Positions 1 through 7,619 are shown, numbered from the stretch's first letter. The stretch is 25,246 bases of DNA from Caldifarciminota bacterium (GCA_026986655.1 JALSOD010000282.1:1-25246), one strand, 5' to 3'. Notes: generated from the letters alone by a model not told the origin. Program-made: numbers and translations.

Positions 1-59
1 CTTTCTTTCTTTTCGAGAACCAGCATACGAAACCTTTTAGCCTTTTCACAAATATTCAT
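1..59 (-). CDS. Partial small ORF running off the left edge
   Basis: An ATG read on the minus strand opens a frame (MNICEKAKRFRMLVLEKKE) that continues past the left edge. It starts just after the stop codon of the upstream minus-strand gene, so it could be the last gene of that operon. No ribosome binding site is visible before it. If the window is a circular genome, the frame continues into the right end for about 24 more codons and stops near 25170. The function is unknown and chance occurrence is possible. Confidence 0.3.
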   Translation of the reverse strand, partial: MNICEKAKRFRMLVLEKKE

Positions 60-66
60 ATCAAGT

Positions 67-348
67 TTAAATATAATAAAACCGATACTTCACAACAGGA
101 GTCCTCGAGGATTTGACCTCCCCCTCCGTCTTTAAAAATAAGGAAGTAATAAAGAAAAGTTTATCTTTAAATGTTAAATCATCGAAATTGCTTATGTCTT
201 TAAATGCGTCTATTATATAAAGACTTGATAGGTAGCAAGAATAAGAATAATGCTCTACTAATCTATCTCCCTCATACTTCTCTATAACCAATACGCCTTT
301 CCAGCTGAATGTTGACCTAATTATCTTCTCACAAGCTTTAGCGTGCAT
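67..348 (-). CDS. Small hypothetical protein, 93 aa
   Basis: I do not recognise this gene. It encodes 93 residues, mixed charged and aromatic, with many Tyr, Phe and Ser and no obvious membrane segment. The N-terminus carries two Cys and Lys-rich stretches. It overlaps the end of the preceding gene by about 11 bp and has no clear ribosome binding site, so translational coupling is likely. It lies fourth in a chain of overlapping small genes read leftwards from the promoter near 1407. By position it may be an early host-takeover or regulatory protein, but that is inference only. Confidence 0.65.
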   Translation of the reverse strand: MHAKACEKIIRSTFSWKGVLVIEKYEGDRLVEHYSYSCYLSSLYIIDAFKDISNFDDLTFKDKLFFITSLFLKTEGEVKSSRTPVVKYRFYYI

Positions 349-643
349 TAAGTAAGAATGCTACAAGAAATGCGACATCTTTATCCTTGATAAAAGAGCG
401 TCTGCCGTATGCAAACTGCAGGTATTTTCTTAAACCTCTTCGCAAAATAGGGAAATATACCTCATTTGGAAGCAACTCCACTATTCTTAAATATATTAGA
501 GCTCCCCATCTGGAGGGATACTCCTCTACAACCCCATTTGTATCAAACATAACATTATTAGATGTAACAACATCAACTCCATCTTTATGGTATATCTTTG
601 CTAAAAGTCCAAAAGTAGGTAGCTTTTCTATTTCAGTCCTCAT
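338..643 (-). CDS. Small hypothetical protein, 101 aa
   Basis: I do not recognise this gene. The product is 101 residues, with a hydrophobic/aromatic centre and a basic C-terminal third containing RRGLRKYLQFAYGRRSF. It appears soluble. The ATG overlaps the 3' end of the upstream gene, and a GGAG element sits a few bases before it within that gene, which supports the start. The tight overlaps on both sides mark it as part of the four-gene minus-strand operon that begins at 1397. Confidence 0.7.
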   Translation of the reverse strand: MRTEIEKLPTFGLLAKIYHKDGVDVVTSNNVMFDTNGVVEEYPSRWGALIYLRIVELLPNEVYFPILRRGLRKYLQFAYGRRSFIKDKDVAFLVAFLLNAR

Positions 644-1143
644 ACTTTCTCCTCCATTAAGAGGCTTATAAATTTGTCCCTATCAAAGGTTTCCAAAGGT
701 TGTATATCTATAGCTAAGAACAAACCTTCTATTTCTGTCCCCTTGTAAAGGTTAGGGTCGGCAAAAAGTTTGGATACAAACGGGTGGATGTTGTATTTTT
801 CAAACAACTGTTTTGCATACTCATTTTCAAAGACAGCCTCCTGCTTCAATAAAGAATAATGTTTTAGCTGTCCTTTAAAGTTGGAACAAAACTCTAACAG
901 TTCCGCCAACTTAGTTCCTTCTCCCTCCGTAAGTTCTCTTAGCAAGTCACTAACAAACTCGGCTACGAGTTCCTCTTCAAAAAACTTTTTTGATTTTAAA
1001 AACTCTACGATACACCCAGCTGCATTATCGCCTAAAAGACTCTCAAAAATTTCGGGTTTCTCTCTATACAACCACAAAGCGTGTCCTATTACCCGCCCCG
1101 TTGGCAGAACTTCCTTTTTCTTTTCGTCTTTTTTCTTACTCAT
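640..1143 (-). CDS. Hypothetical protein, helical, 167 aa
   Basis: I do not recognise this gene. The 167-residue product starts with a Lys-rich tail (MSKKKDEKKKE) and continues as amphipathic helices rich in Glu, Leu and Phe. There is no membrane segment and no catalytic motif I can name. A GAGGAGGT ribosome binding site precedes the ATG. The gene overlaps both neighbours by about 4 bp, so it is cotranscribed with them. The basic N-terminal tail could bind nucleic acid or the membrane surface, but nothing in the sequence decides this. Confidence 0.75.
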   Translation of the reverse strand: MSKKKDEKKKEVLPTGRVIGHALWLYREKPEIFESLLGDNAAGCIVEFLKSKKFFEEELVAEFVSDLLRELTEGEGTKLAELLEFCSNFKGQLKHYSLLKQEAVFENEYAKQLFEKYNIHPFVSKLFADPNLYKGTEIEGLFLAIDIQPLETFDRDKFISLLMEEKV

Positions 1144-1397
1144 TTCAACCTTACCTCCTCAATTGCATACCTATCTGATGAGACGGAAAATGAAATAATC
1201 TCACAATCTGGTCTCTCATCTTTTATTTTCTTTAATATAGCAAACACACAATCATCCTCCTTGAGGGGATATTTAAGCTTCATTACATATTTTTCCCTCT
1301 TTTCAACCTCTACCCCGTCGATGAGGTCGAAAATAGAGACCACCTTGTCAGTTGAGCACCTCAGAGTTACGATTAAGTAGTCTTTATAGAGTCTCAT
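1140..1397 (-). CDS. Small hypothetical protein, 85 aa, first gene of left operon
   Basis: I do not recognise this gene. It encodes 85 residues with alternating strands and helices and no membrane segment. It is the first gene of the left minus-strand operon. Its ATG has no ribosome binding site; instead a perfect TATAAT lies 9 nt upstream, the arrangement expected for a leaderless transcript. The divergent nuclease gene starts only 20 bp away on the other strand, so both are probably switched on together. Confidence 0.75.
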   Translation of the reverse strand: MRLYKDYLIVTLRCSTDKVVSIFDLIDGVEVEKREKYVMKLKYPLKEDDCVFAILKKIKDERPDCEIISFSVSSDRYAIEEVRLK

Positions 1398-1402
1398 ATC
1401 TA

Positions 1403-1412
1403 TATGATTATA
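1403..1412. promoter_or_regulatory. Divergent overlapping -10 boxes (leaderless promoters)
   Basis: On the minus strand TATAAT (1407-1412) lies 9 nt before the ATG at 1397. On the plus strand TATGAT (1403-1408) lies 9 nt before the ATG at 1418. The two hexamers overlap, and neither gene has a ribosome binding site. No -35 element is convincing. The spacing matches bacterial promoters in which transcription starts at or next to the start codon. Confidence 0.6.
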
Positions 1413-1417
1413 CTCTT

Positions 1418-1888
1418 ATGTCGGCGAACAACAAGAGGATAGGGAAACGGGCAGAAGAGAGAGTACGAAAAGAGTTTTTGCAAACCTGGAACCTTGAGCC
1501 GCACTGTATTGTCCGCAACATCGCATCGGGAACCTATGAACAAGAGGTGGGGGACCTATCCTTTCACCTTGAAAAATGCGGGTATAAAAATCCCCACCTT
1601 GTGGTTGAGGTGAAAAGAAGGAAATACATTCCGCGGCGTCCAGATTCAAAAGTATTTCAAAAATTTTTAGAACAATTACAAGAGGAGAGAGAAAAATATA
1701 AAGAACTCTATAAGGTTACCCCCTCCATAATGCTCGTAATAGTGAAACCTTACCAAAGGCAATTTGAAACCTATTATGAGTTGTCACCTGATTCGAATTT
1801 GATAATCCCTACTTCTTTTCCCAAAAGAGGAATAACATTCCTGCGGACACTTCTCGAAAAGATTCGACCTATTCCGCTTTTAAAGTGA
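1418..1888 (+). CDS. PD-(D/E)XK nuclease, Holliday-junction-resolvase-like
   Basis: A 156-residue predicted endonuclease. Visible motifs are an N-terminal helix with GKRAEERV (Glu13/14), then EVGD (Asp46), then VVEVKRRK (Glu64 and Lys66). This E...D...ExK order is the signature of PD-(D/E)XK nucleases; Hjc-like and VRR-NUC resolvases have this size and order. It probably cleaves branched DNA made during replication or recombination. An upstream in-frame ATG at 1352 lies inside the divergent gene, so I choose 1418, which has a -10-like TATGAT 9 nt upstream. It heads the plus-strand cluster ending with the lytic enzyme. The exact substrate class is not decidable by eye. Confidence 0.7.
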   Translation: MSANNKRIGKRAEERVRKEFLQTWNLEPHCIVRNIASGTYEQEVGDLSFHLEKCGYKNPHLVVEVKRRKYIPRRPDSKVFQKFLEQLQEEREKYKELYKVTPSIMLVIVKPYQRQFETYYELSPDSNLIIPTSFPKRGITFLRTLLEKIRPIPLLK

Positions 1889-1962
1889 TTAATAGTCCCG
1901 AAAATCGTCTATTGCCCTTTCCTTATTTCTCCATTTCTGTCATCCAATTAACATATTTTCAT

Positions 1963-2382
1963 ATGTATGAAATACAAAAAATAGGTAGTAAGCTACAAAT
2001 ACGGATATTACAATGCCCTGATAATGCCGAATTACTAAAACTTGCCCGTGAAATCCGTGCAGCTTCTGCCAGGGGAAATATATCTCTTATAGAAATCTAT
2101 AACAAGGATTTATATATCCCCTTCACCCAGCCTGCCAAAGCAATTAGGTTTCTTTACAACATCGCCGCAGGTAAATTGTTTAAAACTTATCTTTGCCCAC
2201 TTGAAAGTTTACCTACCTCAGCTATAAAGCTAGCTTCTCAACCTTCTCAACAGTTCTCTATGCCACCCCAGGAGCAGCAGATTAAAAAACATGTATCACA
2301 TATAGCCAACTCTACCACTACCACCCATAGTGATGATTTCCTTATTTTGATTGGACTGGCAATTTTACTGCTACTGTTGTAG
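1963..2382 (+). CDS. Tail-anchored hypothetical membrane protein, 139 aa
   Basis: The function is not recognised. The protein has a soluble N-terminal domain (about residues 1-90), a Gln/Pro/Ser/Thr-rich linker (about 95-120) and a C-terminal stretch of about 15 hydrophobic residues (FLILIGLAILLLLL) that ends the protein. It is therefore predicted to be anchored by its C-terminus. The start at 1963 is preferred over in-frame codons from 1885 because a TAACAT hexamer lies 8 nt upstream and the extra residues look non-coding. The tail resembles, but lacks the GG and basic end of, tails in the virion module. It may be a virion membrane or lysis-associated protein. Confidence 0.65.
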   Translation: MYEIQKIGSKLQIRILQCPDNAELLKLAREIRAASARGNISLIEIYNKDLYIPFTQPAKAIRFLYNIAAGKLFKTYLCPLESLPTSAIKLASQPSQQFSMPPQEQQIKKHVSHIANSTTTTHSDDFLILIGLAILLLLL

Positions 2383-2396
2383 TGTGTCAAAAATTC

Positions 2397-2416
2397 CGAA
2401 TACAATTCGTTTTTTT
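2397..2416 (+). terminator. Possible intrinsic terminator
   Basis: A short hairpin, CGAAT-ACA-ATTCG, is followed by seven T residues just after the 1963-2382 gene and before the ribosome binding site of the next gene. The stem is only 5 bp and AT-rich, so it would be weak at high temperature and may only attenuate. Confidence 0.35.
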
Positions 2417-2432
2417 ATATTTGAGGAGGTAG

Positions 2433-2855
2433 ATGATGATAGCAGAAATTTACAACTTGAAAAACTGCACACCGCATGAAATTGCCATCATCACTGAAAC
2501 GGGTGAGCAAATATCTATCCCACCGAGTGGGTATCAAATTAGAGCTGCAACCATCACTGAGGAAATTGGAGAACTTGAGACAGAATATGGACCCATTCCC
2601 GTAGCCATAAGCTCTCTCGGTGGAATCACTATCCTCAAGGAGGGGGAAGAAATTAGCATTGAGGCAGCGAGGGAGGCTTTTAAGGATGTAGACGGAGTGA
2701 TAGTTCCACACATTTTGAAGGATTTTATAGAAGACATTCGAATTATTTTGCAAAAGCCCTATCTCGATGTGTTCGCTCCCAACACCGCACAGGCTATCCG
2801 AGACGCTGCGGGCAGGATTAAGGGAGTCCCTAATCTCATTCGTCTTTCCCCTTAA
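2433..2855 (+). CDS. Conserved phage/plasmid hypothetical protein, 140 aa
   Basis: The protein resembles an uncharacterised family scattered through phages and plasmids. It starts with an N-L-T-P-H-like motif (here NLKNCTPHEIAII), continues with a G-x-x-I-x-I-P-P-S-G turn, and ends with D-x-x-x-P-N/D-T-x-x-A-x-R-D-x-x-G-x-I-x-G-V. All three parts are visible (PHEIAI near residue 14; IPPSGYQIR near 29-37; FAPNTAQAIRDAAGRIKGV near 114-132). The biochemical role of the family is not known to me. A GAGGAGGT site precedes the ATG; a second ATG at 2436 has slightly better spacing. It sits between the tail-anchored protein and the lytic enzyme on the same strand. Confidence 0.75.
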   Translation: MMIAEIYNLKNCTPHEIAIITETGEQISIPPSGYQIRAATITEEIGELETEYGPIPVAISSLGGITILKEGEEISIEAAREAFKDVDGVIVPHILKDFIEDIRIILQKPYLDVFAPNTAQAIRDAAGRIKGVPNLIRLSP

Positions 2856-2869
2856 CCGCCTCCGTCTCC

Positions 2870-2875
2870 TAAAAT
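2870..2875 (+). promoter_or_regulatory. -10 box for the lytic transglycosylase gene
   Basis: TAAAAT lies 7 nt before the ATG at 2883 and there is no ribosome binding site, which suggests a leaderless mRNA for the lytic enzyme. Confidence 0.4.
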
Positions 2876-2882
2876 TCTTTTT

Positions 2883-3518
2883 ATGCAGAAATCAAATAAT
2901 ACCTTATGCCTCCTACTCGGAATAGGAGCTTTGACTTTTGCTCCTCTTGTTTTTGCTGACAGGCATCCGACATACGAGGAAAGGTTACAGGAAATTTACA
3001 AGGTAGTATATGTCAAATTGGGGAAGCACCGTAAGCTCTGTAGTAGAGCAAAGCCTGTATATCACTTCATTTACAACCACCTTCCGCAAGTAGTTTGCAC
3101 CTTATGGGGAACCGAATCGAGTTGGAGGAAGGACATAACTGTATCTTCCACGGGGGACTGGTGCCCGTTACAAGTTAACAGGAAAACTTGGGAAAAATTT
3201 TTAAGGGAGACAGGGATAATCAAAAACTGGGAAAGAGATATTTTAACCCCAGATGGGTGTCTAAAAGCGGCGTTAGCTACCCTTCTCAGGAACATATCTG
3301 TTTTTTGTTGCTCAAGGGTAGGGAAAAGATTGTGCGAATACTATATAAAACATAAGAAATTTGTTTATTTCTTAGCATTGCACAATAGTCCATTCTTACT
3401 CTATCAACTGCATTCCCATACCTCCAAAAGGTTGAAAACTGAAAGACGGAGGTACTTAAACAGGATATTGAGGTACTGGGAAAAATGTAAAAGGAAGTCG
3501 AGAGAATTTAAAATTTAA
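2883..3518 (+). CDS. Secreted lytic transglycosylase (SLT/lysozyme-like)
   Basis: Predicted peptidoglycan-cleaving enzyme of 211 residues. The N-terminus is a typical Sec signal peptide: MQKSNN, a hydrophobic core (about residues 8-24) and VFA-D at 23-26 as cleavage site. The lysozyme-like core shows W-G-T-E-S-S-W (catalytic Glu78), then GDWCPLQVNRKTW (91-103), which corresponds to the G-x-x-G-L-M-Q-I-x-P-x-T-W region of SLT proteins, and a later ALHNSP like the A-x-Y-N-A-G-P motif. Six or more Cys suggest disulfides. It would act in the periplasm, for lysis or for local wall opening during entry. The signal peptide is the best evidence for a bacterial host. The C-terminal third is very basic and not family-typical. 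Confidence 0.75.
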   Translation: MQKSNNTLCLLLGIGALTFAPLVFADRHPTYEERLQEIYKVVYVKLGKHRKLCSRAKPVYHFIYNHLPQVVCTLWGTESSWRKDITVSSTGDWCPLQVNRKTWEKFLRETGIIKNWERDILTPDGCLKAALATLLRNISVFCCSRVGKRLCEYYIKHKKFVYFLALHNSPFLLYQLHSHTSKRLKTERRRYLNRILRYWEKCKRKSREFKI

Positions 3519-3525
3519 CCAATCC

Positions 3526-6312
3526 CTACAAATCTAAATCTATATTGGTATCATCATCTTCTTTAAATGTTCCCATATCTTTACCAAGCTGTTGTTCAAT
3601 TTGCTTCTTTACTTTAATTGAGTTCCACGATGATTTAGTTTCTTTCTCCGCTGTTGATAAAGCATCCGCGTTAAAAATTACCACTTTTTTACCTATTAAT
3701 CCCAAATCCCTTTTTGATACTTTCGAATATTCGACTTCTAATTTCAATTCCGTCGAGCTTTCGAGCTTCTCTTTCAACCATTTCAAGGAAGGTGCTTCTA
3801 TACCTTTTTCTTTTAAAAAGGTAAGGAAATCCCTTGTAATATACACCTTTTCTCCAAATGCATCATACTTAATAGGGAAAGTAGCTATTTCAGACTGTAA
3901 GCGGGCTATTTTTTCGAGAACATCAGGGGTCCCAAATACGGAATCAAAATGTTTTTTAAAGTTAGTATTCACATACTCTATCATGTAGAGTAACAAATCA
4001 AAAGCTTCTACAGTAACCTCATCGTTTGCCTCGGCTGTTTCTGCCCTCAATTTTATCCACTCTGGGACCCTGTTGAGGTATCTTGAGTATAAGTCCTCCA
4101 AAAGGGTTTCTGCGAAATCTTCAAAGGTATCGGCTTCCGTTAGGAGTTTAATATTCGAACTAACCATGTCATATATCTTTTTCGCAAGTGGTTTGAGCTC
4201 TCTTTCAAGATACCCCTCGGGGAAAGCTAAAGAGAAATTCTTTTTCTCCTCAGGGGTCACTTTCGCGGACAAAGGATAGTTAACCACTTTTATCCTTTTA
4301 GCCAAAGAGGATGACAACTTCAATGGATTATTTGAAGTAAAGATAAACGGTGCCAACGCAAAGGATACTCTTTGTCTCCTGTTCCTTGATAGGTGAGTTC
4401 TTGCAACTATATCCCCCCAGATGGATTTAAGCATTTCTTGCAAGGAAGACCCCTGAGCTGAGGCGTCAAACAGATGGGTTGTTTCGTTCACAATCAAAGC
4501 GAATGTTCCACTGTCTACTTGCTTTGCCAGGCGGGCTTCTGTTTGAATAGAGGAGGTATTCAGTTCAGTCTCGTATGGAACATTCCACAACTTCCTTGTG
4601 AGTCGGGCATCCTCGGTTTTTCCCGTGTCGGATTCTCCTACCAATGCTAACCATTGCCAGGGTCGGTTAGTGAAAACCTTTCTGACAAAGTAAAACGGGG
4701 AAGCTATAGCGAATTTAACGACGGTCGCCACTTCCGCAAGTTTTCGTTCGCTCCATACAGATACATAAATGTCTAATACCTTTAAGGCTTCCACAATTTC
4801 CTCTTCAGAAGGTTCATAATTCTCTAACTCTGGGTGATTTAGAACTATTTCCCACTGATAATGGGGAAATATTCCATAACGGAGCCACTTCTTTTGGATT
4901 CCCTTTTCCCTTTCGATTTTCCCCAAAATTGCCATAAAGGCTTCCTTTGCCTTCCTTGTGTTGATGAGAAAACCATTCTCTTCTAAGGCTCCTAAAACCT
5001 CTGCAGGAGTGCCCTTGAACTTATAGATTTCTCCCGCATATGAGTAGGTAAGGTTCCAAACTTTATCCGTTTCCTCTGCGAGTCGGGTGGGTGGGCGAAC
5101 CACTTCAAGGTCCACGATATGTCCCCAGGCTATCGTGGATTTGAACACAAAACCTTCTTTCTCGGTTTGCTTCCATTCCTTTATTGCATCGTATTTCGAT
5201 AGCGATGCATATCCCCACTTGGGAGAATCCCCTATGCGAACGAATATGTCATCTCTTTTCTCCCTTTTAGGCGGGAATAGGTTATTTAACTCTTCAAGGA
5301 TGTGTAAATATCCACTTTCGGTGATGACACCTTCCTCAACTAAAGCTTCCAACTCTTCCTTGATTCCCGCATACCCTTTTATGTTTTCTTTGCTTACCCC
5401 CTCAAACCTTTCGCATTCGTAATCCACAAACTTGAGTCTTTTCTCCGCCTCTTCGTCGTTTGCTGAATAGACGATTTTTTCAATGAGTTTTCGGATACTT
5501 CCACAATCAATACCTTGCTTGTAGAGGAAGCCCGCAAGGTATTGAGTTAGATTGTGTCTATGTCCCTCCTTCCACAGGGGGGTAAATAGGTCCCCTAAAA
5601 CTACAAGTTCTCGGGTAGAGAGCGACCTTTTGGTTTGCCTATCTCCTTTATTTATATATAAGGAGATAGAATCCTTTTCCCTCTTTCTCTGCAAAAGGAT
5701 TTCTTTTAGCCATTCGGGAACCTCTACGGGTTCCGCTTCATTAACAAGCTCATAACAGGGGGTGGCCTCGTTCCAAACAGTTGAGGGATATGTAACCACA
5801 AGTGCTTTATCGTTCCTAATATCTATTTTGGGGAGGATATTGGTTGTGGTGGGAAGGTCAGGGTCGTATTTAAAGTAGAGGTGCTTCCCCTTATTTGGAG
5901 TTTTGATAACTAAAGTGCTTCTTTGTAATTTCGCCCACCTGTCCTTCCCAAATCTTCTCTCTGCTTCCTCCTCGTCGTCAACATCTACAACTGTTAGTCC
6001 GCTTATTGCACCCGTGAGGATAGCTATACCCCTGTGCCTGATTATCTTTTTGTAGTCTTCAACTAATTTGCTACCTTTTTTGATTGATATAGTTGCCTCC
6101 CAAAGTTGCTCTATATCTTCCCACGAGATGTCATCCTTTGAGACTAATTCTCCCCATTTGGCGGTTATTTTCTTTACAACCTTTCCATTTCTATCCCTTT
6201 CAAGGGATACAGGAATACTTACAACGCCATATTTGTGATATAGCTCATTCGCAAGTTCTTTTAGTGTATCAAAAATAACATTATTAGAGTATTTTTTTAA
6301 AAGCTCTATCAT
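3526..6312 (-). CDS. Replication protein: prim-pol (AEP) fused to SF3/AAA+ helicase
   Basis: The largest gene (928 aa), the likely replication initiator. The N-terminal archaeo-eukaryotic primase-polymerase domain (about 20-200) shows ISGLTVVDVDDEE (metal-binding Asp110/Asp112), GKHLYFKY (His144) and KIDIRND...VVTYPS (Asp164 and onward), the three motifs of bifunctional DNA primase/polymerases. A GHRHNLTQYLAGFL segment (about 250-263) resembles the PriCT-like linker. The helicase domain has Walker A GESDTGKT (559-566), a Walker-B-like strand ALIVNE (605-610), sensor FTSNN (658-662) and an arginine after SLAK (R673). The C-terminal 200 residues may bind DNA and end in an acidic tail. An AAAGGAGGG site supports the ATG. 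It would synthesise primers and unwind the origin at 6655-7658. Confidence 0.85.
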   Translation of the reverse strand: MIELLKKYSNNVIFDTLKELANELYHKYGVVSIPVSLERDRNGKVVKKITAKWGELVSKDDISWEDIEQLWEATISIKKGSKLVEDYKKIIRHRGIAILTGAISGLTVVDVDDEEEAERRFGKDRWAKLQRSTLVIKTPNKGKHLYFKYDPDLPTTTNILPKIDIRNDKALVVTYPSTVWNEATPCYELVNEAEPVEVPEWLKEILLQRKREKDSISLYINKGDRQTKRSLSTRELVVLGDLFTPLWKEGHRHNLTQYLAGFLYKQGIDCGSIRKLIEKIVYSANDEEAEKRLKFVDYECERFEGVSKENIKGYAGIKEELEALVEEGVITESGYLHILEELNNLFPPKREKRDDIFVRIGDSPKWGYASLSKYDAIKEWKQTEKEGFVFKSTIAWGHIVDLEVVRPPTRLAEETDKVWNLTYSYAGEIYKFKGTPAEVLGALEENGFLINTRKAKEAFMAILGKIEREKGIQKKWLRYGIFPHYQWEIVLNHPELENYEPSEEEIVEALKVLDIYVSVWSERKLAEVATVVKFAIASPFYFVRKVFTNRPWQWLALVGESDTGKTEDARLTRKLWNVPYETELNTSSIQTEARLAKQVDSGTFALIVNETTHLFDASAQGSSLQEMLKSIWGDIVARTHLSRNRRQRVSFALAPFIFTSNNPLKLSSSLAKRIKVVNYPLSAKVTPEEKKNFSLAFPEGYLERELKPLAKKIYDMVSSNIKLLTEADTFEDFAETLLEDLYSRYLNRVPEWIKLRAETAEANDEVTVEAFDLLLYMIEYVNTNFKKHFDSVFGTPDVLEKIARLQSEIATFPIKYDAFGEKVYITRDFLTFLKEKGIEAPSLKWLKEKLESSTELKLEVEYSKVSKRDLGLIGKKVVIFNADALSTAEKETKSSWNSIKVKKQIEQQLGKDMGTFKEDDDTNIDLDL

Positions 6313-6327
6313 CTCTGCTGCCCTCCT

Positions 6328-6654
6328 TTAGTTTTTTTGGGTCTCCCGCCCCCGCCCCTGCTCTACCTCCTGCAAAACTTCCTCCAATGATACTTTAAAC
6401 AATCTTTCAAATAACTTCCTATTAGCTTTTAATCTGTTTTGGCGTCCCAAAACTTCTGCGATTAAAATACAATCGAATGCGGAGAATTTATTAGTTTTCC
6501 TGAAGTACTTCCCTGTTTTTTGTGCCAACATACATGCAAGTGAGTATGTGCCTAATCCCAACACACGGGCTACCCCATCTATGCTTACCCCGTCCTTTAT
6601 CCTCTTCCTGACCTTTTTCATAACTCCTATATTGTAGTCATGTTCCTCCATCAT
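6328..6654 (-). CDS. Small HTH-like protein next to the origin
   Basis: A 108-residue basic protein. Residues about 20-50 (DGVSIDGVARVLGLGTYSLACMLA) look like a helix-turn-helix: a short helix, a G-L-G turn and a second helix. I infer DNA binding. It sits upstream of the replicase gene in the same direction and borders the iteron region, so it is a candidate iteron-binding initiator, copy-number regulator or repressor. The ATG has no ribosome binding site; a TATATA hexamer 7 nt upstream suggests a leaderless transcript. The first iteron inverted repeat lies only about 50 bp upstream, well placed for autoregulation. No specific family is recognised. Confidence 0.65.
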   Translation of the reverse strand: MMEEHDYNIGVMKKVRKRIKDGVSIDGVARVLGLGTYSLACMLAQKTGKYFRKTNKFSAFDCILIAEVLGRQNRLKANRKLFERLFKVSLEEVLQEVEQGRGRETQKN

Positions 6655-6703
6655 TAATGAATATATATCATAAAGTTATTTGCTTTTTATTTATTACTAC
6701 TTG

Positions 6704-6721
6704 TGTCATCAACTGATGACA
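6704..6721. repeat. Iteron pair: perfect 8-bp inverted repeat
   Basis: TGTCATCA-AC-TGATGACA is an exact palindrome with a 2-nt centre. A second head-to-head pair with a GG centre follows at 6791-6806 (7-bp arms). The same centre spacing suggests a dimeric binding protein. Confidence 0.8.
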
Positions 6722-6781
6722 GATAATTGCACTTGTATTGATGGTTCCTACCTCCTTGAGTAGGCAGCTGTTTGACAAGTG

Positions 6782-6861
6782 GTGTTATGCGTCATCAGGT
6801 GATGACACCGAATTGTGTTTGTTCTCAAGAATAACTCCACAAATTGTGTTATGCGTCATCA
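6782..6861. repeat. 16-bp direct repeat containing the iteron
   Basis: GTGTTATGCGTCATCA occurs exactly at 6782-6797 and again at 6846-6861, 64 bp apart. The iteron is extended leftwards in these two copies, so this part of the array probably arose by duplication. Confidence 0.75.
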
Positions 6862-6921
6862 CTCCTGATAACCAAATCGTGTTCTATACTCAATGTCAAG
6901 GAAATGGGGTATTAGGCCTGG

Positions 6922-6942
6922 TGATGACCCCCAGGTGATGAC
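6922..6942. repeat. Iteron direct pair, 14-bp period
   Basis: TGATGAC occurs at 6922-6928 and 6936-6942. Both copies are preceded by GG and they are separated by a C-rich spacer. Confidence 0.7.
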
Positions 6943-7010
6943 TGTTCCCGCTAACGGTATATCAATTATCATTATGTGTCATCAGGTCACGATACCAAAT
7001 TATACTTAGT

Positions 7011-7070
7011 ATTTTACTAAATTATATTCTATATATTGCTTGGTATTTACCAAATGCCATTTAGTAAAAT
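7011..7070. repeat. 12-bp inverted repeat with nested palindrome in AT-rich core
   Basis: ATTTTACTAAAT (7011-7022) and ATTTAGTAAAAT (7059-7070) are exact inverted copies around a 36-nt loop. The loop holds a second palindrome, TTGGTA-TT-TACCAA (7040-7053), made of the second origin motif. This could be a DNA unwinding element or an extruded hairpin. Confidence 0.7.
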
Positions 7071-7094
7071 TGGCAAGAATCCAAACTTGGTAGG

Positions 7095-7111
7095 TGATGA
7101 CACTGATGACA
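7095..7111. repeat. Tandem iterons, 9-bp period
   Basis: Two exact TGATGACA copies (7095-7102 and 7104-7111) are spaced 9 bp apart. Confidence 0.75.
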
Positions 7112-7288
7112 CCTCTACATGTATTAATACAATTCAGAAGAAGGAGATTTGGTATTTTTCTGTCATCACTCAAATATAGGTTGATAGTTTTAATGTGTCT
7201 TAATCATATTTCCCCACAAGTTATGTTAGGCATTTAGGGAAGAAAATACCAAATGGCGTTATTTTGAGCTGTAAAACTGTTCACAGGG

Positions 7289-7313
7289 TGTCATCAGTGT
7301 CATCAGGTCATCA
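7289..7313. repeat. Three tandem iterons
   Basis: TGTCATCA at 7289 and 7298, then GTCATCA at 7307, lie in the same orientation with 8-9 bp steps. Single copies follow at 7485 (opposite orientation), 7515 and 7528. Confidence 0.75.
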
Positions 7314-7368
7314 GCAAATGGTATTATGTATTGTGGTTTGTATTGAAATAAACAAATAAAAACAAAAC

Positions 7369-7383
7369 CCTTGTAGGACAAGG
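7369..7383 (-). terminator. Hairpin, possible minus-strand terminator within the origin
   Basis: CCTTGT-AGG-ACAAGG forms a perfect 6-bp stem. Read on the minus strand it is followed by GTTTTGTTTTT, as in an intrinsic terminator, yet no minus-strand gene lies upstream. It could end an antisense or primer RNA, or it may be a structural origin element. Confidence 0.3.
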
Positions 7384-7619
7384 CTATCACGCATCACCTG
7401 AGAAAGGGATAGTCCAACTTAACAAATAGTTAAAGTCAACTACAAATATATCAATACATCGAGCAAAGTATTGTGTCTGTAGGGTGATGACACTTTTACC
7501 CTTGTATCTATTTGTGTCATCAGAAAAGTCATCACTGCAGATGGGGAACTTGATAAAAATTTCTCTAGATGGGGGTGTTTACCCTTCTTTTACCCTCCAT
7601 TTTTACTTTTTGTGGTGTA

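Noticed and set aside
1352..1417. Upstream start for the 1418 nuclease
   Set aside because: The added residues lie over the divergent gene and promoter, and the conserved nuclease core begins right after the ATG at 1418.
1885..1962. Upstream start for the 1963 tail-anchored protein
   Set aside because: The extension has no ribosome binding site, an unlikely composition and overlaps the end of the nuclease gene. The ATG at 1963 has the -10 spacing seen elsewhere.
6738..6938. 66-codon plus-strand reading frame inside the iteron region
   Set aside because: It is made largely of iteron sequence, has no ribosome binding site or good -10 spacing, and its translation looks like repeated origin DNA rather than protein.
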